A stretch of 64,000 bases of DNA from CAVPCY01 sp963702525 (GTDB lineage: Bacteria; Actinomycetota; Coriobacteriia; Anaerosomatales; PHET01). Below, piece by piece: positions 50,436 to 59,681 of the stretch. The notes under the pieces are model-generated. The model was not told where the DNA came from and searched no databases. It worked only from the letters and a program-made list of their open reading frames with translations. The stretch is taken from contig CAVPCY010000013.1 in NCBI GenBank assembly GCA_963702525.1, forward strand, positions 186,001 to 250,000. The letters are read 5' to 3'. Position 1 is the first letter of the stretch. Every line of letters begins with the position of its first letter. The position numbers and the translations under genes were made by a program.

Positions 50436-51305
50436 ATGATCTTCGGCGCGCACGTCTCGGTCTCAGGCGGGTACGACAAGGCGCTCGACTACGCGCAGAG
50501 CGTAGGATGCGAGTGCATCCAGATCTTCGCCAAGAGCCCCGGCAGTGGCGAGGCTCCGCGCTCAGACCCGAGGTCGCCGAGCAGTTCGTCGCGCTTCGTG
50601 AGCAGCGGGATTTCGGGCCGGTGTTCACGCACACCGCGTACCTGATCAACCTGTCGACCACGAACGCGGAGCTCTACGAGAAGTCGGTCGCAGCACTCGC
50701 CGACGAGCTCGTTCGTGGGTCGCTGCTGGGCGCTGCGGGCGTGGTCACCCACATCGGCAACGCCCCGGACGGCGACCGTGACGCCGCAGCCGAGAGGGTG
50801 GGCGCGGCCGTGGTGCGAGCGTTCGACCTTGCGGGCGGCGATGCGTGCGCGACTCGGCTTGCTGCTGGAGAACACGGCGGGAGCCGGCTCCACGTTCGGG
50901 TCAACGTTCGCTGAGATCGGTGCGAGTATCTCGGCGGCGGGACTCCCGGGGACTCAGCTGGGGATGTGTTTGGACACCTGTCACGCTTTCGCTTTCGGCT
51001 ATCCCGTGGACGAGGTCGAGGGCTGGCGCGCGGTCGTCGACGAGATCGACGATTGCGTGGGTGTCGACCGCCTCGGTCTGATCCACGCCAACGACTGCAA
51101 GTACGAGCTGGGCACGTTCCACGATCGCCACGCGTGGATCGGCGACGGTTTCATCGGGACGGACGGGTTCAGGGCGATGGTCTGCGTGCCCGAGTTGGCC
51201 GCGGTCCCCGTCGTCACGGAGATGCCGGGCGAGGTGCCCGAGAAGGACGCCGTGAACGTTGCGCGGCTGGTCACCCTGCGTGACGAGTGCGCTGGGTCAC
51301 AGTAG
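50436..51305 (+). CDS. nfo: Endonuclease IV (frameshifted)
   Basis: AP endonuclease of base-excision repair, about 290 residues from ATG 50436 with AGAGAGGA upstream. It starts IFGAHVSVSGGYDKALDYA. After shifts near 50545 and 50848 come THTAYLINLSTTN, VVTHIGN, LLLENTAGAGSTFG, MCLDTCHAFAFGYPVDE, HANDCKYELGTFHDRHAWIG and VPVVTEMPGE, which contain the trinuclear zinc-site histidines, aspartates and glutamates. It is divergent from dinB with 83 bases between; TACAAT near 50375 may be its -10. Confidence 0.9.
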
Positions 51306-51420
51306 GTGACCACCGGCACCCTCTCGCGCTTGCCCGCTGTATGCCGACTATCTACGATGGGCACGGTACGCGCATCCGTGCGCTTGGTTCGCTTGTGACG
51401 ACTAGCGAGGTTGGGGACCC

Positions 51421-52901
51421 ATGTCGTTCTTCCTACTCGGCAAGCATCCGGACGGTCGGCTAAGCCTGCTTTCGGAGAAGTCCTTTCCGACGCGCCAGGA
51501 TGCGATGGGTGAGCTGTCACACCTGACGGCTTCGCCGCAGTTCGATGCGTGGGACGCCGAGGTGTTCGTCATCGACAGCGACTCTGGCGCACCCGTGCTT
51601 CTGGTGCGTCCTACGCCGCCTGAGGCAGATACGGCTCCCGTCGAGCCCGAGACGGAGGACTCCGCGGACCCGGCGCTCGCTGCCGTCATGCTCGACTTGG
51701 GCGTGGACGAGGAGATCTCCGACGAGGATTCGGAGAAGAAGCCTGAAGTCCGCGGCCGACGGGTCGGGGGAGTCCATCGAGCCGACTGCCGGCGAGGGAC
51801 CCGCTTCAGAGTCCGATTCCCAAGAAGCTGCCGAGGATGTGTTTGTCGCCGAGTCGGAGCCGCCGGTCGAGGTCGTCGACGCGGCGTGGGCGACGGCTGT
51901 CGAGGAGACGTCTGCCGGCGAGGGCCTCAAGGGGGCGCTGCAGCGCACGGCGGCGAAGATGGAGGCGGAGGGCATCAGTGCGCCGGACTCCGTGGGACCC
52001 GCGGCTGCAGCCGGTGTGCTCGCGGGTGCTCTCCCAGCGGATGCCACGACCGAACCGACCGACTCACCCGAACCGGTCGATGAGGCGCCTGCTGAGCAAG
52101 AGCCTGCCGTCCAAGCACCAGCTGCGGACGAGACGCAGGACGTCGAGGCCGAAGAGATCACCGAGCCGGAGGGTGGGCCGAACGACGAGGCCGCCGAGGC
52201 GACGGCACCCGATGAGAGCGATGTCGAGCAGAGCGACTTACGATCTGAGCCCGCAGACGACAGCGGGAGTGAGGACGAAGTCAAGGCGCAGGAGGACGAG
52301 TCGGTAGGCGAGTCCACGGCGCCTGTGGAGGATCAGCCCCCCGCGGAGGTACCGTCCGTGGATGAGGAGCCGGCTGAGAATGGTGGTTGGCCGTGGGACA
52401 TCGCGGCAGACCCCGACTCCGCACCACCCCTCGCGGCGTTGGAGGAACCCGGTGCGGACAGCGAGAGCATGATCCGCGCGATGGCCGATGACGACGCGTC
52501 TCGGACAGTGGTCTTGGGCGAGTATGCGGTCGACGACGTCAAGGGGAGCGAACCCTTCCTCGATGCGGCGAAGACGTGCCGCAGCGGACGAGTCGGCTGC
52601 CGCACGCATACCTGAGCCCGACTCTGAGTCCGACGCCGGCCGCCCAGACGGACGATCAAGCGGCCGGTTCCGAGGCGGCTGGCCTAGGCGACGAGCCCGC
52701 AGCACCGCGCCCGCCGCCGAGCCTGAGGACTCCGACTTCGTGGATCTTGGCGAGGTGACGCCGGCTCCGCCTGCCAAGGCGTACGAGCCGGGCGACGTCG
52801 ACATGGACGGCATGACCTGTGACGACTGTGTCTACGTCGACACCTGTCCCAACAAGGACGAGCGCGAGCCGGCCAACTGCGGCTCGTTCCAGTGGAAGTA
52901 G
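51421..52901 (+). CDS. Acidic hypothetical protein with a four-cysteine C-terminal motif (frameshifted)
   Basis: I do not recognise this family. From ATG 51421 the first 75 residues look globular (MSFFLLGKHPDGRLSLLSEK and AWDAEVFVIDSDSGAPVLLV). After a shift near 51740 comes about 280 residues of low-complexity linker rich in E, D, A, P and S, with few hydrophobics. Another shift near 52580 leads to the end: VDLGEVTPAPPAKAYEPGD, then MTCDDCVYVDTCPNKD and PANCGSFQWK, a C-x2-C-x5-C-x10-C pattern that could bind zinc or an Fe-S cluster. It precedes a chelatase gene by 16 bases, so they are probably co-transcribed. Confidence 0.6.
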
Positions 52902-52917
52902 GGGGCAGCCCGGCCGA

Positions 52918-54898
52918 ATGGCTGAGCGCCCGACCCACACGTACCCGTTCACGGCCATCGTGGGCCAGGAGTCACTCAAGACCGCGCTGGTACTCAATGC
53001 CATCGATCCACGTGTAGGCGGAGTGCTTGTCCGAGGCGAGAAGGGGACGGCCAAGTCAACGGCCGTCAGGGCCCTCGCGTCGCTTCTCCCTCGAGATCAT
53101 CGTCGTCGAGGGCTGCGCCTACGGTTGTGACCCGACAGATCACTCGGCGCTGTGCGATCAGTGCAAGGAGCGGCTGGCCGACGGCGACCTCCCTCACACG
53201 ACGATTAGACCGCGTGTCGTCGATCTTCCGGTGTCCGCGACCGAGGACCGCGTCGTGGGCACCCTGGACTTCGAGGCGGCGCTGAGGGAGGGCACGCGGG
53301 CATTCCACCCGGGCCTGCTCGCTGAGGCGAACAGGTCGATCCTCTACGTCGACGAGGTCAACCTGCTCGATGACCACCTGGTCGACACATTGCTTGACGC
53401 AGCCGCGATGGGAGTCAACGTCGTCGAACGCGAGGGTGTCTCGGTGAGCCATCCGGCTCGCTTCATCCTCGTGGGAACGATGAACCCCGAGGAGGGCGAG
53501 CTACGTCCGCAGTTGCTCGACCGATTCGGCCTGTGCGTTGATGTCTCGGCGTTGCACGATACCGAGCAACGTGTCGAGGTCATGCGCCGTCGCAGGCTCT
53601 ATGAAGAGGACCCGGTGCGGTTCCGAGGAGAGTGGGACGATGCGGAGTCCGATCTCAGAGCCCGCATCCAGCGTGCGTGCGAGATGGTCGATGACGTGGA
53701 AACCGCGGATGAGATCCTCTACGTCATTGCCGACCTCTCGCTGCGCGCCGGAGTCGACGGCCACCGCCCTGATACAGTCATGGCGCGTGCGGCCACGGCC
53801 TTCGCTGCGCTCGAGGGGCGTTCACGCACTTCGCTTGCGGATGTGGAGCATGTCGCGCCGATGGTGCTGGCTCATCGCCTGAGGAGAACGCCGCTGGACC
53901 GGGTGGGGGTGGACGCGCAGACACTGCGCGCCGTTCTGGCGCAGGCCCTTGGTGACAGCTCTGAAGCCACCGTCGAGGTGTCGGCGGAGCAGACGTCTGT
54001 CGCAGGCAGCGGGCAGACGTCGATGTTCGAGGCGATTCAGACAGCATCGGAACTGCCCAAGGACGTGACCACGGACGCGGAGTACGCCCCGAATCTGAGC
54101 GCTGACATGGACAGCACGCGAAGAGACCTCGGTGGCCGACGACAGCTCAGCGTGGCAACGACGGGGCGTGGCCGTTACACGCGTTCGGAGCGGCCAAGGA
54201 TCAACGCGGCCCCCACGGACATCGCGTTCGATGCGACTGTGCGGGCCGCAGTCCAGGACGCAACCCCCGCCGGGGAGCGGGGTGGTCCGGCTGTCAGAAT
54301 CGATTCCGACCACATTCGCACCAAGGTACGCACCCGCAAGGTGGGTGCGACGATCGTTTTCTGCGTGGATGCCAGCGGCTCGATGGGCGCGTCAAGTCGG
54401 ATCGGAGCCGCGAAGGGCGCCATCCTGTCGCTTCTTGACGACGCTTATCAGCGGCGTGACCGCGTCGCGCTCGTCACGTTTCGGGGGCAGGAAGCACAGC
54501 TCGTGTTGTCACCGACCGCCAGCGTCGGGCTTGCGGGCTTGAAGCTCAATGACCTGCCCACGGGTGGCTCGACGCCTATGGCGGCTGGCATAGAGATGGC
54601 CATCGAGACGCTTCGAAGCGAGCGCAAGCGCCAGCCCGACTCAGTGGGGTGGGTCGTGCTCGTGACAGACGGCCACGCGAACGTTGGGTTGAATGGCGGC
54701 TCCGGAAGCGCGGATGCGGTGGCCCAGGCGCAACGCATTGCCGCAGAGGGCTTCAACGCCCTGGTCATCGACACTGCGAAGAAGTCCGGTGCTCATAGTG
54801 CCGCACTCGAACTCGCTACTGCGTCCGGAGGCGAGTACGTGCGAATCGGATCGGTAAGTGGCGCTGCCATCGAGAACGAGATCCGCCAGCGAGTCTAG
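52918..54898 (+). CDS. ChlI-ChlD fused AAA+/VWA chelatase subunit, putative cobaltochelatase (frameshifted)
   Basis: About 660 residues from ATG 52918. The AAA+ half has AIVGQESLKTALVLNAI, Walker A GEKGTAKSTAVRALASLLP, then after a shift near 53085 the cysteine-rich insert EGCAYGCDPTDHSALCDQCK typical of the putative cobaltochelatase subfamily. Walker B ILYVDEVNLLDDHLVD, VGTMNPEEGELRPQLLDRFG (sensor/arginine finger) follow. A Q/S-rich linker leads to a VWA domain with MIDAS FCVDASGSMGA and TDGHANVG. It would energise metal insertion with a large CobN/ChlH-type subunit, which is not in this window. The cobUTSC genes earlier support a corrinoid role. Confidence 0.87.
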
Positions 54899-54905
54899 CG
54901 TGACA

Positions 54906-54931
54906 CGGCCGGCCCTTCTCGGACCGGCCGC
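54906..54931. terminator. Bidirectional GC hairpin between the chelatase and RNase P genes
   Basis: CGGCCGG and CCGGCCG flank a short loop just after the chelatase stop (54896-54898) and just beyond the 3' end of the convergent RNase P RNA. It could terminate either transcript. There is no clear T-run on either strand. Confidence 0.5.
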
Positions 54932-54940
54932 GACGTATGC

Positions 54941-55302
54941 GTGTGGAGTGGGCCTGTAAGCGGGGTTCTGTAGTAGACGACCATCTATCTGGGACCGACG
55001 TCACCGTCGGCCTCAAGCGGGCATACCCGAGCGTTGGCCGGGCCAGCCTTAGCCGCTCCTATTTGCCCTTGCTCCGGGTGGGGTTTGCCAAGCCGCCACG
55101 TCTCCGTGACGCTGGTGCGCTCTTACCACACCGTTTCAGCTTTTCTCCCGCCGTGAGGCGGGGGAGTCTTCTTTTCTGTGGCACTTTCCGTCGCGTCGCC
55201 GCGCCCTGCCGTTAGCAGGCACCCTGCCCTTCGGAGCCCCGACTTTCCTCACCGAACGACCGTTGCCGATCGTCCGGCGCGGCCGTCCGGCCCACTCCAT
55301 GT
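54941..55302 (-). ncRNA. rnpB: RNase P RNA
   Basis: Catalytic RNA that trims tRNA 5' leaders. On the minus strand the conserved parts appear in order: GAGGAAAGTCGGGGCTCC (CRI), AGGGTGCCTGCTAACGGCAG, GCCACAGAAAAGAAGA (CRII/III), GTGGTAAGAGCGCACCAGC, CAAATAGG and ACAGAACCCCGCTTACAGGC (CRV). GGAGTGGGCC at the 5' end pairs with GGCCCACTCC at the 3' end as helix P1. TAAGAT (plus-strand complement 55307-55312) is a suitable -10. This is an ancestral A-type molecule of about 360 nucleotides. Confidence 0.95.
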
Positions 55303-55360
55303 CTGCATCTTACCAGTCGTCGGCGACAGGGGTACGGTGAGTCGCCGAACGGCAGCGAGA

Positions 55361-57065
55361 TCAGGCGGAGTCGTGCCGACCCTGGGACTGAAGCTTCGCC
55401 CACGCGTCCCTGAGCGTCAGGGTCCTGTTGAACACGAGGGCACCGGGTGTCGGAATCCGGGTCCTGGACAGAAGTAGCCGAGCCGCTCGAACTGGACCGT
55501 CTGGCCGATGGGTACGTCGGCAAGCGAGGGCTCGACGTAGCATTCGCTCAGGCAGAGTCTCGGAGTCCGGGTTGAGGTCCTCGAACAGGTCGCGGCCGTC
55601 TGCACCTGGAAACGGAGCGGCGAACAGGCGGTCGTAGAGACGGACCTGTGCAGGCACGGCGTCAGCGACGGCTACCCAGTGGAGCGTTGCCTTGGGTCGA
55701 CGACCGTCAGCCGCGGCACCGCCGCGCGTTTCGGGATCGTAAGTGCACCGCAGTTCCGTCACCGAGCCGTCAGCGTCCTTGACGACGTCCCGACAGGTCA
55801 CGAAGTAGGCGGAGCGCAGGCGTACTTCTCGGCCAGGAGCCAGGCGGAAGAACTTCTTGGGCGGGTCCTCCATGAAGTCGTCGCGTTCGATCCAGAGCTC
55901 TCGTCCGAAAGCGACTGTGCGGCTTCCGGCGGACGGATCCTCAGGGTTGTTCGGCACCTCCATGTGCTCGAACTGGTCCTCGGGGTAGTTCTCGATGACG
56001 ACCTTGATGGGGTCGAGTACGGCGAAACGGCGCAGCGAGGTGCGGTTGAGCACGTTGCGCACCGCGTGCTCGAGCATCTCGACCTCGACCACGCTGTCCG
56101 CTCGCGCCACGCCGATCATCGAGGCGAAGTCCCGCACGCCCTCGGCAGGGAACCCGCGGCGCCTGATACCCGAGAGGGTGGGCATCCGGGGATCGTCCCA
56201 GCCGCGGACGTGTCCCTCGCTGACCAGACGCAGCAAGCACGCGCTTCGACAGCACTGTATGGGTGAGATTGAGGCGCGCGAACTCGTACTGGCGCGGGCG
56301 AGACGGGACCGACAGGTTCTCGATCAGCCAGTCGTAGAGCGGCCGGTGGTCCTGGAACTCCAAGGTGCAGATCGAGTGTGTGATGCCCTCGATCGCGTCG
56401 GACTGCCCGTGTGCGAAGTCGTACGTCGGGTAGACGCACCACGCGTCTCCCGTCCTGGGGTGCTCCGCGTGGACGATGCGATACAGGATCGGGTCGCGCA
56501 GGTTGATGTTGCCGGCGGCCATGTCGATCCGCGCTCTGAGCACTCGAGCTCCGTTGGGGAACTCACCGGCCCTCATGCGCTCGAACAGGTCGAGGCTCTC
56601 CTCGGCAGGGCGGCTTCGCCACGGGCTCTCGCGGCCGGGTTCCTTGAGCGTGCCGCGGTGCTCACGGATCTCCTCGGCGGACAGATCGTCCACGTAGGCC
56701 TTACCGGCCTTGATGAGCTCGACCGCCCACGCGTACAACTGGTCGAAGTAGTCCGAGGCGTAGTAGAGATGCTCGCCCCAGTCGAACCCGAGCCAGCGGA
56801 CGTCGGTCTCGATCGAGTCGATGTACTCCTGCTCCTCCTTGACCGGGTTCGTGTCGTCGAACCGCAGATGGCACCGGCCACCGAACTCATCGGCGATGCC
56901 GAAGTTCAGGCAGATCGACTTCGCGTGTCCGATGTGGAGATAGCCGTTCGGCTCGGGCGGGAAGCGAGTCACAACCGACTCGTGCCGGCCTTCTTGAAGA
57001 TCGGCGGCGACGATGTCGCGAATGAAGTCGCTGCGCTCGGGTGTCGAGGGTGATTGAGTGCTCAT
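55361..57065 (-). CDS. glnS: Glutaminyl-tRNA synthetase (frameshifted)
   Basis: Class I synthetase charging tRNA-Gln directly. About 568 residues from ATG 57065. It shows FPPEPNGYLHIGHAKSICLN, FDDTNPVKEEQEYIDSIE and RPTYDFAHGQ-like YPTYDFAHGQSDAIEGITHS, with LSKR as the KMSKS equivalent. Frameshifts lie near 56235, 55545 and 55470. The C-terminal anticodon part ends YFCPDP-type, then ALVFNRTLTLRDAWAK. No ribosome-binding site precedes the ATG, but TATCCT ends nine bases upstream, so the message might be leaderless. GTG 57083 is an alternative start. Confidence 0.92.
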
Positions 57066-57151
57066 GGGGGCTGAGGATAGCACAGCCGTAGCATCGAAAA
57101 GACCCCCTCAGCAGGTGTCTAGCGCCTGTCGAAGGGGGCCTCGCAGTGTTC

Positions 57152-57228
57152 TGGTAGCCCGTACGGGATTCGAACCCGTGATCTCCGCCTTGAGAGGGCG
57201 GTGTCCTAGTCCACTAGACGAACGGGCC
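57152..57228 (-). tRNA. tRNA-Glu (CTC)
   Basis: The minus strand begins GGCCCGTTCGTCTAGTGGAC, with the anticodon loop CTCTCAA giving CTC. The T-arm is CACGGGTTCGAATCCCGTAC and the acceptor end ACGGGCT-A-CCA; CCA is encoded. It is the second gene of a tRNA pair, four bases after tRNA-Gln. Confidence 0.95.
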
Positions 57229-57232
57229 ATGC

Positions 57233-57308
57233 TGGCAGGGGTACTAGGGCTCGAACCTAGACTCTCCGGAACCAGAATCCGGCGTGTTGCCAGTTACACC
57301 ATACCCCT
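57233..57308 (-). tRNA. tRNA-Gln (CTG)
   Basis: The minus strand starts AGGGGTATGGTGTAACTGGC, with loop TTCTGGT giving anticodon CTG. The T-arm is CTAGGTTCGAGCCCTAG and the acceptor closes TACCCCT-G-CCA; CCA is encoded. It is the first gene after the promoter at 57344-57372. Confidence 0.95.
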
Positions 57309-57343
57309 GTACCTCGCCTGCGCCGCTCGCGGCGCGAGAAGGT

Positions 57344-57372
57344 ATCCTACCGACGCCTCAGGAGGCTGTCAA
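57344..57372 (-). promoter_or_regulatory. Sigma-70 promoter for the tRNA-Gln/tRNA-Glu pair
   Basis: On the minus strand TTGACA (57372-57367) and TAGGAT (57349-57344) are 17 bases apart, a near-consensus promoter. Transcription would begin about 30 bases before tRNA-Gln. GCCTCCTGAGGC in the spacer is a short palindrome. Confidence 0.82.
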
Positions 57373-57385
57373 CCCGAGCAACTGC

Positions 57386-58846
57386 CTACCTCAGCAGGGC
57401 TTGAGCCCCGGCGATCCGGGCCATCGTCCGCTCCTTGCCGAGCAGCTCGAGGGACTCGAACAACGGTAGCGATACCGTCTGTCCTGTGACAGCCACGCGG
57501 ACCGCCTGAAACGCCACTTTCGGCTTGACCCCCGCGGCCTCCGGGACCGTGCGCAGGGCCTCCTCGATCGCCTCGGCACCGAACTCGAGCGGTGCAAGTG
57601 CGGCGGTCGCTGCCGACAGCGCGGCCGCGACTCCCTCCTTCTCGAGTACCTTCTCCCGCACAGACACGTCGATCTCGGGTTCGGCGAAGAAGAAGGCGAC
57701 CTTGTCGGGGATCTCGTCGAGACGCTTCACGCGCTCGGCGAGTAGCGGAGCGAGCCTGGAGAACCAGTCGAGCCGGTCGCCGGCCTCCTGTGCGTCGACG
57801 AGGCCCGCTTGTGCCACGCGCTCGATGATGAGTCCGGCGAACTCCTCGGCGGGCAGCTCGCGGATGTAGGCGCCGTTCATCCACTCGAGCTTCTCCGGGT
57901 CCCATACCGCGGGGCTCTTCGACACACGCGTCAGATCGAACTCGCTGACCAGTGTCGCACGGTCGAAGAGCGTGGTCTCGCCGTCGATCGACCAGCCGAG
58001 CAGGGCGAGGTAGTTCAGAAGCGCCTCGGACAGAATGCCCTCCTCGGCGTACGCCTCCACCGAGGTGGCGCCGTGTCGCTTCGAGAGCCGCTTGCCGTCA
58101 GCGCCGAATATGAGACTCATGTGCGCGAACGCAGGGACAGGAGCCTCGAGCGCCTCGTACACCACGACTTGCCGGGGTGTGTTCGAGAGGTGGTCGTCTC
58201 CGCGGATGATGTGGGTCATGCCCATCGTCCAGTCGTCGACGACGGTGGCGAAGTTGTAGGTGGCGGTGCCGTCGGTCCGCACGAGCATGAAGTCGTCCAT
58301 CGCATCGCCGGGGAAGCGGGTCTCACCACGGATCAGATCGTCGATGACTATGTCGCCGCGGTCTTCGGGGACGGCCACGCGCCACACATGTGGCTCCCCG
58401 GCGGCGACACGCTTCGCGACCGCAGCCGGATCGAGCGCACGACACCGCCGGTCGTAGCCCGAGAAGCCACCCTTCGCGCGCGCAAGCTCACGCTGGGTCT
58501 CAAGCGTCTCAGGACTGCAGAAGCACGGGTAGGCGTGGCCGCGCTCCTTCATGCGCTCGAGCGCGGGAGCATAGGTGCTCGCGCGCTGAGTCTGGAAGTA
58601 CGGCCCGAACTCACCGCCGGCTTCGGGACCCTCGTCCCAGTCCAGACCGAGCCAACGCAAGGAGCGCAGGATCGCCTGGGTGTTCTCGGCGGTGGAGCGC
58701 TCGAGATCCGTGTCATCGATCCGCAGCACGAAGATGCCGTCGTTGTGGCGCGCGAACGCCCAGTTGTATATCGCGGTTCGAGCCCCGCCGATGTGGAGAT
58801 GACCGGTGGGAGAGGGCGCGAAACGGACACGCACGGGGGAGGTCAC
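57386..58846 (-). CDS. gltX: Glutamyl-tRNA synthetase
   Basis: Charges tRNA-Glu. GTG 58846, with AAGGAG about nine bases upstream, gives 486 residues and the family start VRVRFAPSPTGHLHIGGAR (HIGH motif). RIDDTDLERSTAENTQAIL, YNFATVVDDWTMGMTHIIRG and KRLSKRHGATSVEAY (KMSKS-type) follow. A longer reading from GTG 58960 is possible, but its 38 extra residues have no family support. It is intact. It lies upstream of the tRNA-Gln/tRNA-Glu pair and glnS on the same strand. Confidence 0.95.
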   Translation of the reverse strand: MTSPVRVRFAPSPTGHLHIGGARTAIYNWAFARHNDGIFVLRIDDTDLERSTAENTQAILRSLRWLGLDWDEGPEAGGEFGPYFQTQRASTYAPALERMKERGHAYPCFCSPETLETQRELARAKGGFSGYDRRCRALDPAAVAKRVAAGEPHVWRVAVPEDRGDIVIDDLIRGETRFPGDAMDDFMLVRTDGTATYNFATVVDDWTMGMTHIIRGDDHLSNTPRQVVVYEALEAPVPAFAHMSLIFGADGKRLSKRHGATSVEAYAEEGILSEALLNYLALLGWSIDGETTLFDRATLVSEFDLTRVSKSPAVWDPEKLEWMNGAYIRELPAEEFAGLIIERVAQAGLVDAQEAGDRLDWFSRLAPLLAERVKRLDEIPDKVAFFFAEPEIDVSVREKVLEKEGVAAALSAATAALAPLEFGAEAIEEALRTVPEAAGVKPKVAFQAVRVAVTGQTVSLPLFESLELLGKERTMARIAGAQALLR

Positions 58847-58911
58847 TGTGGGCGGCTCCTTGATGGGTCGGCGAGCATGAGGTCGGTGGACATAGTAGCG
58901 AACAGCGCCGC

Positions 58912-59331
58912 CTAATGGGTCTCGAGATCGCATGCCCCCGTGCGGTTGAGTAGCCACCACGACAGGGCGACCGCGATCAGCAGAGCGGACATCCCCAACG
59001 CGGTGTAGAGGTAGCTCTCAGCGCCCTCGAAGACCACGAACTTCCGAGCGACAGCCACCAACGCCGCCTCAAGGACGGTGGGTATCACATTCTGGTGCCG
59101 CATGTAGGCGATCGCGATCCTGAACAGCTCGACCAGAATGAAGACCTCGAGCACGGTTCCGATGATCAGGTTGAACTCAGCGCGGGTCAGCGCCGGTCCG
59201 TTCCCGGCGATATGCCACATCTCGTAGGTCAGCGAGATCATCGCGCCTGCCGCCAGCACCACGAGGGCGATGGCCACGAGTATCTCGATAGCGAGAATCG
59301 CGATGTTCAGAAACTTGACGAAAGTGTCCAT
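58912..59331 (-). CDS. PsiE-like integral membrane protein
   Basis: A 139-residue protein from ATG 59331 with four predicted hydrophobic segments: IAILAIEILVAIALVVLAAG, FNLIIGTVLEVFILVELFRI, a weaker third around LEAALVAVARKF, and ALGMSALLIAVALSWWLL. The charged loop FRIAIAYMRHQ resembles the phosphate-starvation-inducible PsiE family. Its function is unknown. It is encoded divergently from metK. Confidence 0.65.
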   Translation of the reverse strand: MDTFVKFLNIAILAIEILVAIALVVLAAGAMISLTYEMWHIAGNGPALTRAEFNLIIGTVLEVFILVELFRIAIAYMRHQNVIPTVLEAALVAVARKFVVFEGAESYLYTALGMSALLIAVALSWWLLNRTGACDLETH

Positions 59332-59390
59332 TCGGGCGCCCTTCGGTGCGTTGGTCAGCGATATCGTACCCGAGAACCCCGAAGCCCGAC

Positions 59391-59419
59391 TTGGCGAGTC
59401 GATTCATGTGCGCTAAGAT
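59391..59419 (+). promoter_or_regulatory. Promoter of the SAM riboswitch-metK transcript
   Basis: TTGGCG at 59391-59396 and TAAGAT at 59414-59419 are 17 bases apart and about seven bases upstream of the first riboswitch stem. Confidence 0.7.
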
Positions 59420-59426
59420 ACACGCG

Positions 59427-59554
59427 CTCATCAAGAGGCAGCTGTGCGCAGCTGCAGAGGGTCGAGGGACCGAGCCCGTAGACACCCCGGCAACCGGCGT
59501 CCAAAACGTCGTACGGTGCCACTTCTCGGCAGGCGAAATGGCCTGGAAGATGAG
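59427..59554 (+). ncRNA. SAM-I riboswitch (S-box)
   Basis: The S-box core is present: CTCATCAAGAG, then GTCGAGGGACCGAGCCCG, ACACCCCGGCAACC, the GGTGCCACTTC segment with GGCAGGCGAAATGGCC, and closing GAAGATGAGGG, whose GATGAG pairs with CTCATC. It senses S-adenosylmethionine upstream of its synthesising enzyme. Confidence 0.93.
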
Positions 59555-59596
59555 GGAACAGCGTCGCGCGCCCGAGTCAGCGTATCGCGAGGCGAA

Positions 59597-59627
59597 GCCC
59601 CTGTCTCACCCAGGCGGGGGCCTTTTT
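59597..59627 (+). terminator. Intrinsic terminator of the SAM riboswitch
   Basis: GCCCCTG and CGGGGGC form a seven-pair stem (one G-T) around CTCACCCAGG-type loop sequence, followed by TTTTT at 59623-59627. It lies 42 bases after the aptamer, so ligand-bound RNA would stop before metK. Confidence 0.85.
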
Positions 59628-59681
59628 GATGCCCCGCTTCAAAGGAGGGAGCCCTTGGACGGGCACCACGAAGGAGGACAC

